Below are positions 33,966 through 43,114 of a stretch of DNA of 64,000 nt, one piece after another. The position numbers were made by a program, and so were the translations under genes. This stretch comes from Winogradskyella sp046545555 (GTDB taxonomy: Bacteria; Bacteroidota; Bacteroidia; Flavobacteriales; Flavobacteriaceae): positions 186,001 to 250,000 of the forward strand of contig NZ_JBHZTH010000004.1 of assembly GCF_046545555.1 (NCBI RefSeq). The letters run 5' to 3'. The notes beneath the pieces were generated by a model that saw nothing but the letters and a program-made list of their open reading frames with translations, searched no databases and was not told the DNA's origin. The number at the start of each line of letters is the position of its first letter. Position 1 is the first letter of the stretch.

Positions 33966-35420
33966 ATGAAGGACATAACGTATACAGGCGACACGGAATT
34001 TGAAAATATTCCATCACTAAAAGACAAAGCCTTACGTATTAATCTTAACAAAGATATTTACGGCACATTTGCCGAAATTGGTGCAGGACAAGAAACCGTG
34101 CGCCAATTTTTTAGAGCAGGTGGTGCATCTGGTACTATTGCTAAAGCGATGTCTGCTTATGATAAAGATTTTAGTGACGCTATTTATGGTATTGAAGATG
34201 ATAAGCGCTATGTTACCGAAGCTAGACTTAGAAAGATGTTAAATCATGAAGTTGGTTTGATGGAGCAACGTATAACAAGAGACAATAATCCTAATAAAAT
34301 TTTCTTCTCTTATGCAAACACTGTAGCTACTATTGATTTTGCAAAGAAATATAAGGGTCATGGTTGGGTTGGCATTAAATATCAAGTTGGACCAGATGAA
34401 GCGTATAACGACATTGTACTTCATATACGTTTTAAAGAAACTGATGCCAGGTTACAACAAGAAACATTAGGTAAATTAGGAACAAACTTAATTTATGGTG
34501 CTTTTTACAAATACAATCAGCCACGTAAGTTATTACGCTATCTATATGACCATTTAGATAAAGATCAATTAGAAATTGACACTATTAATTTCTCAGGTCC
34601 AGTCTTTAAGGATGTAGATAATCGCCTTATGAGTCTGCAATTGGTGAAAAACAATATGACTGATGCCGTAATGTTTGCGCCAGATGGTAATAATGTCTTA
34701 CCTGCTCGCGTATTATATAAAAAGAACATTTTAACGCTAAGAGGTAGCTTTAGACCAGTAACAAAGGTGAATATGGACATGTTTGAGAAATCATACGAAA
34801 TGTTCATAAAGGAAAATAAAGTAGATAAAGAGAAAACTCAAGTTATTTTTGAAATAACTCTATCTAATTTAAGAGCTGAAGGAAAGATTGATGAGCAAGA
34901 TTTTATGGATCGTGCGAAACTACTATGCTCTCTAGGCCAGACGGTATTAATTTCTAACTTTCAAGAGTATTATAAACTCGTTGAATACTTCTCACAATAC
35001 TCAAGAGCGCGCATGGGATTAGCCATGGGTGTAAATAATTTAGTAGATATATTCGACGAGAAATATTATCGTCATTTAAGTGGTGGTATTCTAGAAGCAT
35101 TCGGAAAGTTATTTTACAAAGACTTACGTGTTTATTTATATCCAATGCAAAATAAAGACGGAAGCCTCACTAATAGTGAGAATTTGAAAGTTCACCCACG
35201 TATGAAAGAACTTTACAAGTTCTTTAAATACAACGGAAAGGTTGTAGATATAACAGATTTTGATGCGTCTAACTTATCTGTTTTCTCCAGAACTGTACTA
35301 AAAATGATTGCAAATGGTGATGATGGATGGGAAGCCATGTTACCAGAAGGTGTTGCACGCTTAATAAAAGAAAAATGTTTATTTGGATGTGAGGCAGAAG
35401 AGGTCATGCATAAAAACTAA
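33966..35420 (+). CDS. Conserved flavobacterial cytosolic protein of unknown function
   Basis: 484 residues with no signal peptide and no membrane segment. Notable blocks are DIYGTFAEIGAGQETVRQFFRAGGASGTIAKAMSAYDKDF near the N terminus, FFSYANTVATIDFAKKYKGHGWVG, QVIFEITLSNLRAEGKIDEQDF and FLFGCEAEEVMHKN at the end. From memory, homologues carry conflicting labels (TonB receptor, nicotinate-nucleotide adenylyltransferase), none supported by this sequence. The high conservation feel and isolated, promoter-plus-terminator arrangement suggest a housekeeping-like role. Confidence 0.75.
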   Translation: MKDITYTGDTEFENIPSLKDKALRINLNKDIYGTFAEIGAGQETVRQFFRAGGASGTIAKAMSAYDKDFSDAIYGIEDDKRYVTEARLRKMLNHEVGLMEQRITRDNNPNKIFFSYANTVATIDFAKKYKGHGWVGIKYQVGPDEAYNDIVLHIRFKETDARLQQETLGKLGTNLIYGAFYKYNQPRKLLRYLYDHLDKDQLEIDTINFSGPVFKDVDNRLMSLQLVKNNMTDAVMFAPDGNNVLPARVLYKKNILTLRGSFRPVTKVNMDMFEKSYEMFIKENKVDKEKTQVIFEITLSNLRAEGKIDEQDFMDRAKLLCSLGQTVLISNFQEYYKLVEYFSQYSRARMGLAMGVNNLVDIFDEKYYRHLSGGILEAFGKLFYKDLRVYLYPMQNKDGSLTNSENLKVHPRMKELYKFFKYNGKVVDITDFDASNLSVFSRTVLKMIANGDDGWEAMLPEGVARLIKEKCLFGCEAEEVMHKN

Positions 35421-35434
35421 ATCTTAATACAAAT

Positions 35435-35462
35435 AAAAAAGCGACCATTTGGTCGCTTTTTT
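35435..35462. terminator. Bidirectional rho-independent terminator
   Basis: AAAAAAGCGACC and GGTCGCTTTTTT form a perfect 12-bp stem with loop ATTT, between convergent genes. Confidence 0.9.
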
Positions 35463-35477
35463 TATAACATATAGTTG

Positions 35478-35933
35478 CTAATCAATTAAAATTTGATCCG
35501 TATGTGCTTTTGTCTTTACTTTTAAAATAACGTCTTCTAAAATACCATTTTCATCTATAACAAATGTTGTTCTATGGATACCATCATATTCTTTTCCCAT
35601 AAATTTCTTAGGTCCCCATACACCAAAAGCTTCAATTACAGATTTGTCCTCATCTGCCAATAACGGATATTGAAATCCGTACTTATTTTTAAAATTAGCT
35701 TGACGCTTCGCGCTATCTGCACTAACACCTAAAATATCATAACCATTAGATTTAAAACGATCATAATTATCATTTAAATTACAAGCTTCCGCTGTACAAC
35801 CTGGAGTGCTGGCTTTTGGATAAAAGAAGATTACTAACTTTTTTCCTTTATAATCTTCTAACGTAATTGTTTTACCGTCTTGATCTTCTGATGTGAAATT
35901 TGGTGCTTTATCGCCTACCTTTAAATGCGTCAT
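35478..35933 (-). CDS. bcp: Thioredoxin-dependent peroxiredoxin (Bcp/PrxQ)
   Basis: 151 residues from ATG 35933 (MTHLKVGDKAPNF); the frame extends 11 codons further but without family support. The peroxidatic Cys is in YPKASTPGCTAEACN, with the resolving Cys five residues later, the typical atypical-2-Cys PrxQ arrangement. LGVSADSAKRQANFKNKYGFQYPLLADE follows. It reduces hydroperoxides in the cytosol. Confidence 0.95.
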   Translation of the reverse strand: MTHLKVGDKAPNFTSEDQDGKTITLEDYKGKKLVIFFYPKASTPGCTAEACNLNDNYDRFKSNGYDILGVSADSAKRQANFKNKYGFQYPLLADEDKSVIEAFGVWGPKKFMGKEYDGIHRTTFVIDENGILEDVILKVKTKAHTDQILID

Positions 35934-35994
35934 TTTGAAAAATCTTTGTTTTAAGTAAAGATACAATTAGATTTAAGCAATTAAAGAAATTAAT

Positions 35995-37107
35995 CTATTC
36001 TTTCATTAATTCTTCGAATAAATGTTTCCATTTAGACATTATATTTTCCATAGAGTACCTTTGAATATTATTCTGTGCATTTTGGCCATATCTAAATCTA
36101 ATATCTTCATTATCGATTAAATAATTTAATGATTCTGAGAGCTTATCTATGTTATTTTGAGGAACAATTATACCATCTTCTGAATCAGTAATTAAATCAC
36201 GTGGTCCATAATTACAGTCGAAAGATACCACTGGTAAGCCAAAAGACATAGCTTCTATTATTACTAAAGGAAGCCCTTCTAATATTGAACTACAAACTAA
36301 TATTGAAGACTCTAAGTATAACTTCGAGACATCGTTAGTATATTCTTTAAAAATGACTTTATTCAATATACCTAAATCCTTAGCTATTTTTTTTAGATCA
36401 ATTCCATGAGTTTTTTTACCAACAATATTTAGAGTCCAATCAGGGTTTTTATCTAAGACTTTAGCCCAAGCCAACAAAAGCATGTCAAATCCCTTAACAG
36501 GGTCATGCCTCCCTACTGCCAACACAGTCTTTTCTTTTAAAATAGCTCTTTGACCTTTGGTATCAATAGTAGTCGGATTTCCTATAACCTCTATATTATT
36601 TAGTCTCTTCCAATCATTCTTATGTGAATTTGAAAGGAGAACAAACCTATCATATCCTTTACCTGCATATTTAATTAAAATTTTCTTTATAGTATTGAGA
36701 AATTTTATTTTAATAGTATTTCTTCTTCTATCAAGATTTATAGTATTTGCATTATGCCTTTGATATACAGTTTTGTATCGAGAATTAATGAAGATAGGAA
36801 TATATAAACTGAAAATATCATTATCGCATACGACAACAATATCTGGTTCAATTTTATTCAATATTTGGTTTAACCCCTTGGCTTTTTGATATAAATTTTT
36901 ACATCCTTTACTTTTTAAGTTTAGGTAGTATCTATTTATATTACTATTAATTGGGTAAAATCCGTCAGAGTTATCTTCATTTTGATCTAATAAAATCAAA
37001 TCAATTTCATAATCAAAATATTCTAAGAAATAGTTAGTTTGTATACTAACCATGCGTTCAAGACCACTTGTTCCATTAATGGAATTCGTTACATAAGCTA
37101 ATTTCAT
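35995..37107 (-). CDS. GT4-type glycosyltransferase
   Basis: 370 residues. A GT-B fold with N-terminal LAYVTNSINGTSGLERMVSIQTNYF and the C-terminal nucleotide-sugar site AVGRHDPVKGFDMLLLAWAKV followed by CSSILEGLPLVIIEAMSFGLPVVSFDCNYGPRDLI (the EGLP...E7 motif). It would add a sugar to a lipid-linked or surface glycan. The gene is alone and unusually AT-rich for the area, which would fit acquisition as an accessory glycan gene. Confidence 0.88.
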   Translation of the reverse strand: MKLAYVTNSINGTSGLERMVSIQTNYFLEYFDYEIDLILLDQNEDNSDGFYPINSNINRYYLNLKSKGCKNLYQKAKGLNQILNKIEPDIVVVCDNDIFSLYIPIFINSRYKTVYQRHNANTINLDRRRNTIKIKFLNTIKKILIKYAGKGYDRFVLLSNSHKNDWKRLNNIEVIGNPTTIDTKGQRAILKEKTVLAVGRHDPVKGFDMLLLAWAKVLDKNPDWTLNIVGKKTHGIDLKKIAKDLGILNKVIFKEYTNDVSKLYLESSILVCSSILEGLPLVIIEAMSFGLPVVSFDCNYGPRDLITDSEDGIIVPQNNIDKLSESLNYLIDNEDIRFRYGQNAQNNIQRYSMENIMSKWKHLFEELMKE

Positions 37108-37283
37108 TTAATTCTAATTGGTTAGTCTAATAGAATTTCTATTAATATTAATATTATACTCTGCTATTAATCAAGTATAGCTATTTAATAGTTAAAATTA
37201 TTTACAATTCATTTTGTTTTAGGGGAAAATGTAAAGTAGTTACTTATCTAATGTTGTAAATTTACTATTTTAATTTTAATAAG

Positions 37284-37940
37284 ATGAAAAAACTCGATAA
37301 AGTACAATTTATAATTAATTCATTAAGAGAATTGTATCCAACAATTCCTATACCCTTAGAACATAAAGACCCATATACTTTATTAATTGCAGTGCTAATG
37401 TCGGCACAAAGTACCGATGTCCGAGTCAATCAAATTACACCGTTATTATTTGCGCGTGCCGATAACCCTTATGATATGATTAAGATGAGTATTGAAGAGA
37501 TTAGAGAAATTATAAAGCCTGTTGGATTATCTCCAATGAAAAGTAAAGGCATACATGGATTATCTCATATTTTAATAGATAAACACAATGGCCAAGTTCC
37601 TAAAACATATAAGGATTTGGAAGAGCTCCCTGCTGTAGGCCATAAGACTGCTGCAGTCGTTCTATCTCAAGCTTTTGGGATTCCTGCATTTCCTGTAGAT
37701 ACGCATATTCATCGTTTAATGTATCGTTGGAATTTAACCAACGGTAAAAACGTTGTACAAACCGAAAAAGATGCCAAGCGTTTGTTTCCAAAGGAGCTTT
37801 GGAACGATTTGCATCTTCAAATTATCTGGTATGGACGTGAGTACTCACCAGCTCGTGGATGGAATTTAGACAAGGATATTATCACCAAAACCATAGGTAG
37901 AAAATCTGTTTTGGATGATTACTATAAAAAGAAAAAATAA
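37284..37940 (+). CDS. nth: Endonuclease III-like DNA glycosylase without Fe-S cysteines
   Basis: 218 residues. The HhH-GPD core is intact: LMSAQSTDVRVNQITPLLF, the HhH hairpin LEELPAVGHKTAAVVLSQAFG with the catalytic Lys, and the catalytic Asp in FPVDTHIHRLMYRWNLT. The C-terminal [4Fe-4S] loop is absent: the protein ends GREYSPARGWNLDKDIITKTIGRKSVLDDYYK, and the whole sequence contains no cysteine at all. It should still remove oxidised pyrimidines and act as an AP lyase. Confidence 0.92.
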   Translation: MKKLDKVQFIINSLRELYPTIPIPLEHKDPYTLLIAVLMSAQSTDVRVNQITPLLFARADNPYDMIKMSIEEIREIIKPVGLSPMKSKGIHGLSHILIDKHNGQVPKTYKDLEELPAVGHKTAAVVLSQAFGIPAFPVDTHIHRLMYRWNLTNGKNVVQTEKDAKRLFPKELWNDLHLQIIWYGREYSPARGWNLDKDIITKTIGRKSVLDDYYKKKK

Positions 37941-37987
37941 GGAGTTCTGGAATAGTTCTTGTTATTTAATAAAGAAACTATTTAACT

Positions 37988-38542
37988 ATGAAAACTAGAG
38001 TTACTGCTGTATTAATACTATTGTTAATTACATCTTGTGTTCCTTATAAAATAGCTCCAAAATTTAAAAAAGAGGGTTACAAAGTAGTTAAGGCTAAAAA
38101 GTTTAAACGTAAACTACCTAACGAGACGTCTTTTATCTTTAAAGACCCAAAAGATGCTGATGAATTTTACAATTATATTGACACAAAATATCAACTTAAT
38201 GGTCTAAACGTAGATAGTCAAGTTGAATTTAATCTAGACGGGAACAATTATTATTTGTCTTATTCAGAAACTGAAATAGAAGACAAGGCACTTAATTTGC
38301 CATTAATTGTTGTTGATGCCAAACGTGAACAAAACGGCAATGACCCTCTCTTTTCCAAATCACATGTTTTAAGAGAAGGTCACTGGTATTTGATTCTTAC
38401 GGTTTACGATGACAACATAAAAAATTGCTTGTCTGAAAATTATCCCAACAAACCTAAGATAATTCAATATCTAAAAAAATTAAAACAAGAATATATAACA
38501 ACTCATAATTATGAGGAACTATTATTCGAAAAAAAATCCTGA
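37988..38542 (+). CDS. Hypothetical lipoprotein
   Basis: 184 residues. The signal peptide ends in lipobox ITSC (Cys17). The mature part is Lys-rich near the N terminus (PKFKKEGYKVVKAKKFKRKLP) and has a mixed alpha/beta body; no family was recognised. The stop codon overlaps the beginning of the downstream terminator stem. Confidence 0.72.
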   Translation: MKTRVTAVLILLLITSCVPYKIAPKFKKEGYKVVKAKKFKRKLPNETSFIFKDPKDADEFYNYIDTKYQLNGLNVDSQVEFNLDGNNYYLSYSETEIEDKALNLPLIVVDAKREQNGNDPLFSKSHVLREGHWYLILTVYDDNIKNCLSENYPNKPKIIQYLKKLKQEYITTHNYEELLFEKKS

Positions 38543-38564
38543 TGCTTTTACATCAGGATTTTTT
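38531..38564. terminator. Bidirectional rho-independent terminator
   Basis: AAAAAATCCTGATG and CATCAGGATTTTTT form a perfect 14-bp stem with a 6-nt loop. It includes the stop codon of the lipoprotein gene and serves the convergent small ORF at 38566. Confidence 0.9.
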
Positions 38565-38565
38565 A

Positions 38566-38709
38566 TCAATTTAGAAGTGCTTCAAACTTCAATTTATTAT
38601 AATTTATAACACTTAAAGCCTTTGAATAATTCAACAGGAAACTTATAGTTTCATCTTTTGGTTTTAGGTTATCATTTTTTGGGGAAGCGTTAGAGTAAAT
38701 TTTTTCCAT
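38566..38709 (-). CDS. Small protein of 47 residues behind the ECF sigma gene
   Basis: An ORF of ATG plus 46 codons to TGA, reading MEKIYSNASPKNDNLKPKDE then TISFLLNYSKALSVINYNKL and KFEALLN. It starts 57 bp after the stop of the ECF sigma factor on the same strand and ends 2 bp before a strong terminator, so it fills the transcript exactly. It is polar with one amphipathic helix (ETISFLLNYSKALSV). From memory, a short protein of this pattern (xxIxSNAxPKxETIxFLLNYSKAL) recurs in flavobacteria. No function is known. Confidence 0.68.
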   Translation of the reverse strand: MEKIYSNASPKNDNLKPKDETISFLLNYSKALSVINYNKLKFEALLN

Positions 38710-38766
38710 TTTAATAATTTAGAAGTTATTATATACGGAAAACGCAACTTAAAACACTTTATTGTA

Positions 38767-39351
38767 TTAATTTGTTAAAACAATGTTGTTTTGTTCAATT
38801 ACTTTACGCATGTTAATTAGCGCATAACGCATTCTTCCTAATGCCGTATTTATACTTACTCCCGTACGTTCCGAAATTTCTTTAAAGCTCATATCTTGGT
38901 ACATACGCATTAGTAACACTTGCTTTTGATCTTCTGGCAGCTCTTCAATAATGCGTCTTACATCAGATTCTACTTGATCTTTAATCATGCTTTTTTCTGC
39001 ATTAAGGCTAGAATCACTTAATACTGAAAATATACTAAACTCGCCTGTATTATCAAATTTAGGCATACGGCTATTTTTTCTAAAATGATCTATAACTAGG
39101 TTATGCGCTATACGCATTACCCAAGGTAAAAATTTACCTTCTTCATTATACTTACCTCTTTTCAATGTTCTAATAACCTTAATAAAAGTATCTTGGAATA
39201 CATCCTCTGTGATGTCTCTATCATATACTTTAGAATAAATAAAACTGTAAATTTTCTGTTTGTGCCTCTGTATTAGCATTGCTAATGCATTCTCGTCACC
39301 TTTAATGTAGTTGCTAACCAACTCTGCGTCTTGGATAAGTTCTTTTTTCAT
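38767..39351 (-). CDS. ECF-type RNA polymerase sigma factor
   Basis: 194 residues from ATG 39351 (MKKELIQDAELVSNYIKG); the frame is open 45 codons further but that part is low-complexity and hydrophobic. Region 2 is DENALAMLIQRHKQKIYSFIY...DITEDVFQDTFIKVIRTL and FLPWVMRIAHNLVIDHFRK. Region 4 is LPEDQKQVLLMRMYQDMSFKEISERTGVSINTALGRMRYALINMRK. No anti-sigma gene is adjacent. This cytosolic sigma resembles the conserved flavobacterial ECF that lacks a partner anti-sigma. Divergent from uvrA. Confidence 0.93.
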   Translation of the reverse strand: MKKELIQDAELVSNYIKGDENALAMLIQRHKQKIYSFIYSKVYDRDITEDVFQDTFIKVIRTLKRGKYNEEGKFLPWVMRIAHNLVIDHFRKNSRMPKFDNTGEFSIFSVLSDSSLNAEKSMIKDQVESDVRRIIEELPEDQKQVLLMRMYQDMSFKEISERTGVSINTALGRMRYALINMRKVIEQNNIVLTN

Positions 39352-39552
39352 AATAATACTCTTAGTCGCCAGAACAATAGTTCTTAGCTTGGGGTTTATA
39401 GCTTTTCTAAAAGTAATATTATACGATACGCAGAATTTTTTTATGATTATAATGACAATATAACAACAATCATTCCGAAAAAACAAAGAAAACTAGTAAA
39501 ATTTAACATTTTATCGGATAATATGTTCCTTTAATAGATGAAATAGTTATAG

Positions 39553-39560
39553 TATCTTTG
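39553..39560 (+). promoter_or_regulatory. -7 promoter box of uvrA
   Basis: TATCTTTG matches TAnnTTTG, 24 nt before the ATG at 39585. The TTG inside the box at 39558 creates a false longer start. Confidence 0.65.
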
Positions 39561-39584
39561 CAAAATTATATACTAAGATATCCT

Positions 39585-42374
39585 ATGAACACTACTGTTT
39601 TAGACGTTAACCCTAAAGAAAACATCATCATAAAAGGTGCAAAACTGCATAATCTAAAGAACATTGATGTTGTGATCCCAAGGAATAAGTTAGTGGTTAT
39701 TACAGGGTTGTCTGGCTCTGGTAAGTCGAGTTTAGCCTTTGACACCTTGTATGCAGAGGGCCAAAGGCGCTATGTTGAGAGTCTGTCGAGTTATGCACGT
39801 CAGTTTTTAGGAAGGTTAAATAAACCCAAAGTAGATTATATTAAAGGTATAGCACCAGCTATTGCAATAGAACAAAAGGTAAATTCTACAAATCCGCGAT
39901 CTACAGTTGGCACCACAACAGAAATTTATGATTATCTAAAATTATTATTTGCCCGAATTGGTAAAACTTACTCACCAATTTCTGGTGAAGAAGTAAAAAA
40001 ACATTCGGTCTCAGATGTCATAAATCATATTTCAAAATATAAAGAAGGGTCAAAATTATTGCTCTTGTCTCCTATTGTTTTAGAAGAAGGAAGAACAATA
40101 GAGAATAAACTGCAAACCTTACAGCAACAAGGATATGCAAGAATTAAAATAAAAGATGACGTCGTAAGAATCGATGATGCACTCAAACAAGCCATAGACT
40201 CAAATGCAAATTTATTTTTAGTTGTGGACCGAATAGTCTATAAACATGACGAAGATTTTTTAAATCGCTTAGCCGATGCAATTGAAACTTCCTTTTTTGA
40301 AGGCTTAGGCACATGTATTATAGAAAACCTAGCAGACAATAAACTAATAACATTTAATAACAAGTTTGAATTAGATAATATGCTTTTCCTTGAGCCAAAC
40401 GCACATCTGTTTAGTTTCAATAATCCTTATGGGGCTTGTCCTAAATGTGAAGGCTATGGAGATGTAATTGGTATTGACAACGATTTAGTAATTCCTAATA
40501 CAGCTTTATCAGTATATGAAAATGCTATTTTCCCTTGGAGAGGTGAAAGCATGAGTTTTTACAGAGATCAATTGGTTAACAATTCTCACAAATTTGATTT
40601 CCCAATTCACAAACCCTACTTTGAGTTAAGTGATAAACACAAAGTATTAGTTTGGAAAGGCAACCAATATTTTGAAGGGCTCGATAGTTTCTTCTCAGAA
40701 TTAGAATCCAAAGCGTATAAAATTCAAAATCGTGTTATGTTGTCTCGCTATCGAGGAAAGACTAAATGTAATGTATGTAAAGGTAAGCGCTTACGGGAAG
40801 AGGCTTCGTATGTTAAAATTAATAATGCGACAATAACTGACTTAGTAGATTTACCGCTTAACGAACTTACTACGTTTTTTAAAGATTTAAAACTAAATAC
40901 ATATGACACAAAAATTGCTAAACGTCTATTAACAGAGATTAATACACGACTAGAGTTTCTTTCTAATGTTGGATTGACCTATTTAACCTTAAATAGAAAA
41001 TCTAATACACTATCTGGTGGTGAAAGTCAACGTATAAATTTAGCAACTTCACTTGGTAGCAGTCTTGTTGGATCTATGTATATACTAGATGAACCCAGTA
41101 TTGGTCTTCATCCAAAGGATACAGAGCGTTTAATCGATGTATTAAAATCTTTAAGAGATTTAGGAAATACTGTCATTGTAGTAGAACATGATGAAGACAT
41201 TATGAAAGCTGCTGATGAGATTATTGATATAGGCCCAGAAGCAGGCACATTTGGTGGCGAGGTCGTAGCTGTGGGTGATTTTAAAAATATATTAAATTCA
41301 GATACATTAACAGCTAAATACCTCAACGGCCAATTAGAAATTGAAGTACCTAAAACACGAAAGACTTCAAAATACAAAATTGATATCATAGGTGCTCGAG
41401 AAAATAACCTTAAGAATATCGATGTTACATTTCCTTTAGAAATGCTAACCGTTATAACAGGAGTCTCTGGCAGTGGTAAAAGTACATTAGTAAAAAAGAT
41501 ATTATTTCCTGCGATACAAAAAAAATTAACAGGTTTTAGTGATAAGGTTGGTCAGTTTACTGAAATGAAAGGTAATCATAGTAATATACAGAATGTTGAG
41601 TTTGTTGACCAAAATCCAATAGGTCGTTCCTCTAGATCTAATCCTGTAACCTACATAAAGGCATATGATGATATAAGAGCACTCTTTGCATCTCAAAAAC
41701 TAAGTAAAATCCGAAATTATGCTGCTAAGCATTTCAGTTTTAATGTTGATGGCGGACGATGCGAAACCTGCAAAGGTGAAGGTGAAGTAACCATAGAAAT
41801 GCAGTTTATGGCCGATGTGCATTTAACATGTGATACTTGCAGTGGCAAACGATTTAAAAAAGAAGTTTTAGAAGTAAATTTTGAAGGTAAATCTATAGAT
41901 GATGTTTTAAATATGACAATTGATAATGCTATCGAATTCTTTACAACTACTAAGCAAGGAAGAATACAAGGTAAATTGCAACCACTTCAGGATGTAGGAT
42001 TAGGATATGTTACATTAGGTCAGTCCTCCTCTACTCTCTCTGGCGGAGAAGCACAACGAATAAAGTTAGCAACATTTTTAGGTAAAGGAAGTAAGAGCAA
42101 TAATTCACTTTTTATTTTCGATGAACCAACTACTGGTTTACATTTTCATGATATTCAGAAATTATTAACATCTTTTAAAGCATTAATTGCAAAAGGGCAT
42201 TCTATTATAGTAATTGAGCATAATATTGATTTAATTAAATGTGCAGATTATATAATTGATTTAGGGCCAGAAGGTGGTAAAAATGGAGGCCATTTAGTCG
42301 CCTACGGAACACCAGAAGACGTTGTTAAGAATAAAAATTCTGTAACTGGTAAATATTTAGAAGATAAATTATAG
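39585..42374 (+). CDS. uvrA: Excinuclease ABC subunit A
   Basis: 929 residues from ATG 39585. Two ABC modules: Walker A GLSGSGKSSLAFDT (about 42-55) and GVSGSGKSTLVKK (about 625-637), signature motifs LSGGESQRINLA and LSGGEAQRIKLA, and Walker B YILDEPSIGLH and FIFDEPTTGLH. Zinc modules are seen as CPKCEGYG...CNVCKGKRL and CETCKGEGEV...CDTCSGKRF. It scans DNA for damage with UvrB in nucleotide excision repair. Many flavobacteria carry a second UvrA paralogue, so which copy this is cannot be told here. Confidence 0.96.
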   Translation: MNTTVLDVNPKENIIIKGAKLHNLKNIDVVIPRNKLVVITGLSGSGKSSLAFDTLYAEGQRRYVESLSSYARQFLGRLNKPKVDYIKGIAPAIAIEQKVNSTNPRSTVGTTTEIYDYLKLLFARIGKTYSPISGEEVKKHSVSDVINHISKYKEGSKLLLLSPIVLEEGRTIENKLQTLQQQGYARIKIKDDVVRIDDALKQAIDSNANLFLVVDRIVYKHDEDFLNRLADAIETSFFEGLGTCIIENLADNKLITFNNKFELDNMLFLEPNAHLFSFNNPYGACPKCEGYGDVIGIDNDLVIPNTALSVYENAIFPWRGESMSFYRDQLVNNSHKFDFPIHKPYFELSDKHKVLVWKGNQYFEGLDSFFSELESKAYKIQNRVMLSRYRGKTKCNVCKGKRLREEASYVKINNATITDLVDLPLNELTTFFKDLKLNTYDTKIAKRLLTEINTRLEFLSNVGLTYLTLNRKSNTLSGGESQRINLATSLGSSLVGSMYILDEPSIGLHPKDTERLIDVLKSLRDLGNTVIVVEHDEDIMKAADEIIDIGPEAGTFGGEVVAVGDFKNILNSDTLTAKYLNGQLEIEVPKTRKTSKYKIDIIGARENNLKNIDVTFPLEMLTVITGVSGSGKSTLVKKILFPAIQKKLTGFSDKVGQFTEMKGNHSNIQNVEFVDQNPIGRSSRSNPVTYIKAYDDIRALFASQKLSKIRNYAAKHFSFNVDGGRCETCKGEGEVTIEMQFMADVHLTCDTCSGKRFKKEVLEVNFEGKSIDDVLNMTIDNAIEFFTTTKQGRIQGKLQPLQDVGLGYVTLGQSSSTLSGGEAQRIKLATFLGKGSKSNNSLFIFDEPTTGLHFHDIQKLLTSFKALIAKGHSIIVIEHNIDLIKCADYIIDLGPEGGKNGGHLVAYGTPEDVVKNKNSVTGKYLEDKL

Positions 42375-42377
42375 TGA

Positions 42378-43022
42378 ATGGAACTTCCAAAAAAGAAACA
42401 AAAACAAGTAGTAGCACCCTTCGTATCACTCGATAATGTAGATTTCACTAAGTCTTTATTGAAAAAGCAAGTTTCTACTTCACCATTAGTTTCAGGCGGT
42501 ACAAATTTTCAAACACATGTTCTTAAGCAAAGTCACAACTCCATAATTAGATATAATCCATCCTTTGGAGGGATTTTATTTGTTTCCATCTTTTTCATAG
42601 TTGGTTTAGCTTTGGTATTTTTTAATTTCGTTAACTATAAGGGTTTATTTTCTTCCCCTTCAATTTCAAATTTTTTTACACTAGCAATAGGTTTAGTATT
42701 TTCTTTTGCTGGTGCATATATTGGTTTTAGACTGTTCAAGCCAAGGATATTTAATAAAAACTTAGGCTACTATTATAAAGCATATAAAGTCAAATTAAAC
42801 ACCAAAAATTGTATTGCACTAAAATCTATTGTAGCACTGCAAATTATAGGAGAATCGATAAGTAGTAAAAATGGATCTTATGGCAGTTTTGAGCTTAATT
42901 TAGTCTTAAAGGATGGCTTAAGAACTAACGTTATCGATCATGGAAGTCTAAAATCCATTATAAGTGATGCCTATGTTATAAGTGAATTTTTAAATATTCC
43001 TATTTGGCATGCCGAAACCTAA
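42378..43022 (+). CDS. Two-helix membrane protein, unknown
   Basis: 214 residues. A polar N terminus precedes two membrane helices (about 64-84, FGGILFVSIFFIVGLALVFF, and about 100-118). A soluble C-terminal part contains IALKSIVALQIIGESI...FELNLVLKDGLRTNVIDHGSLKSIISDAYVISEFLNIPIWHAE. This C-terminal pattern (NxVxHG..., xFLxxPxW) recurs in uncharacterised bacterial membrane proteins from memory. It is 3 bp after uvrA and likely cotranscribed. Confidence 0.7.
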   Translation: MELPKKKQKQVVAPFVSLDNVDFTKSLLKKQVSTSPLVSGGTNFQTHVLKQSHNSIIRYNPSFGGILFVSIFFIVGLALVFFNFVNYKGLFSSPSISNFFTLAIGLVFSFAGAYIGFRLFKPRIFNKNLGYYYKAYKVKLNTKNCIALKSIVALQIIGESISSKNGSYGSFELNLVLKDGLRTNVIDHGSLKSIISDAYVISEFLNIPIWHAET

Positions 43023-43114
43023 TAAGATTTATAAATTTAAGTTTTAATAAACTCTATTATGAAGCTCAATTTCATTTTGTATATTTAACTAGCTATTAAT
43101 CAATTTTTTACAAA

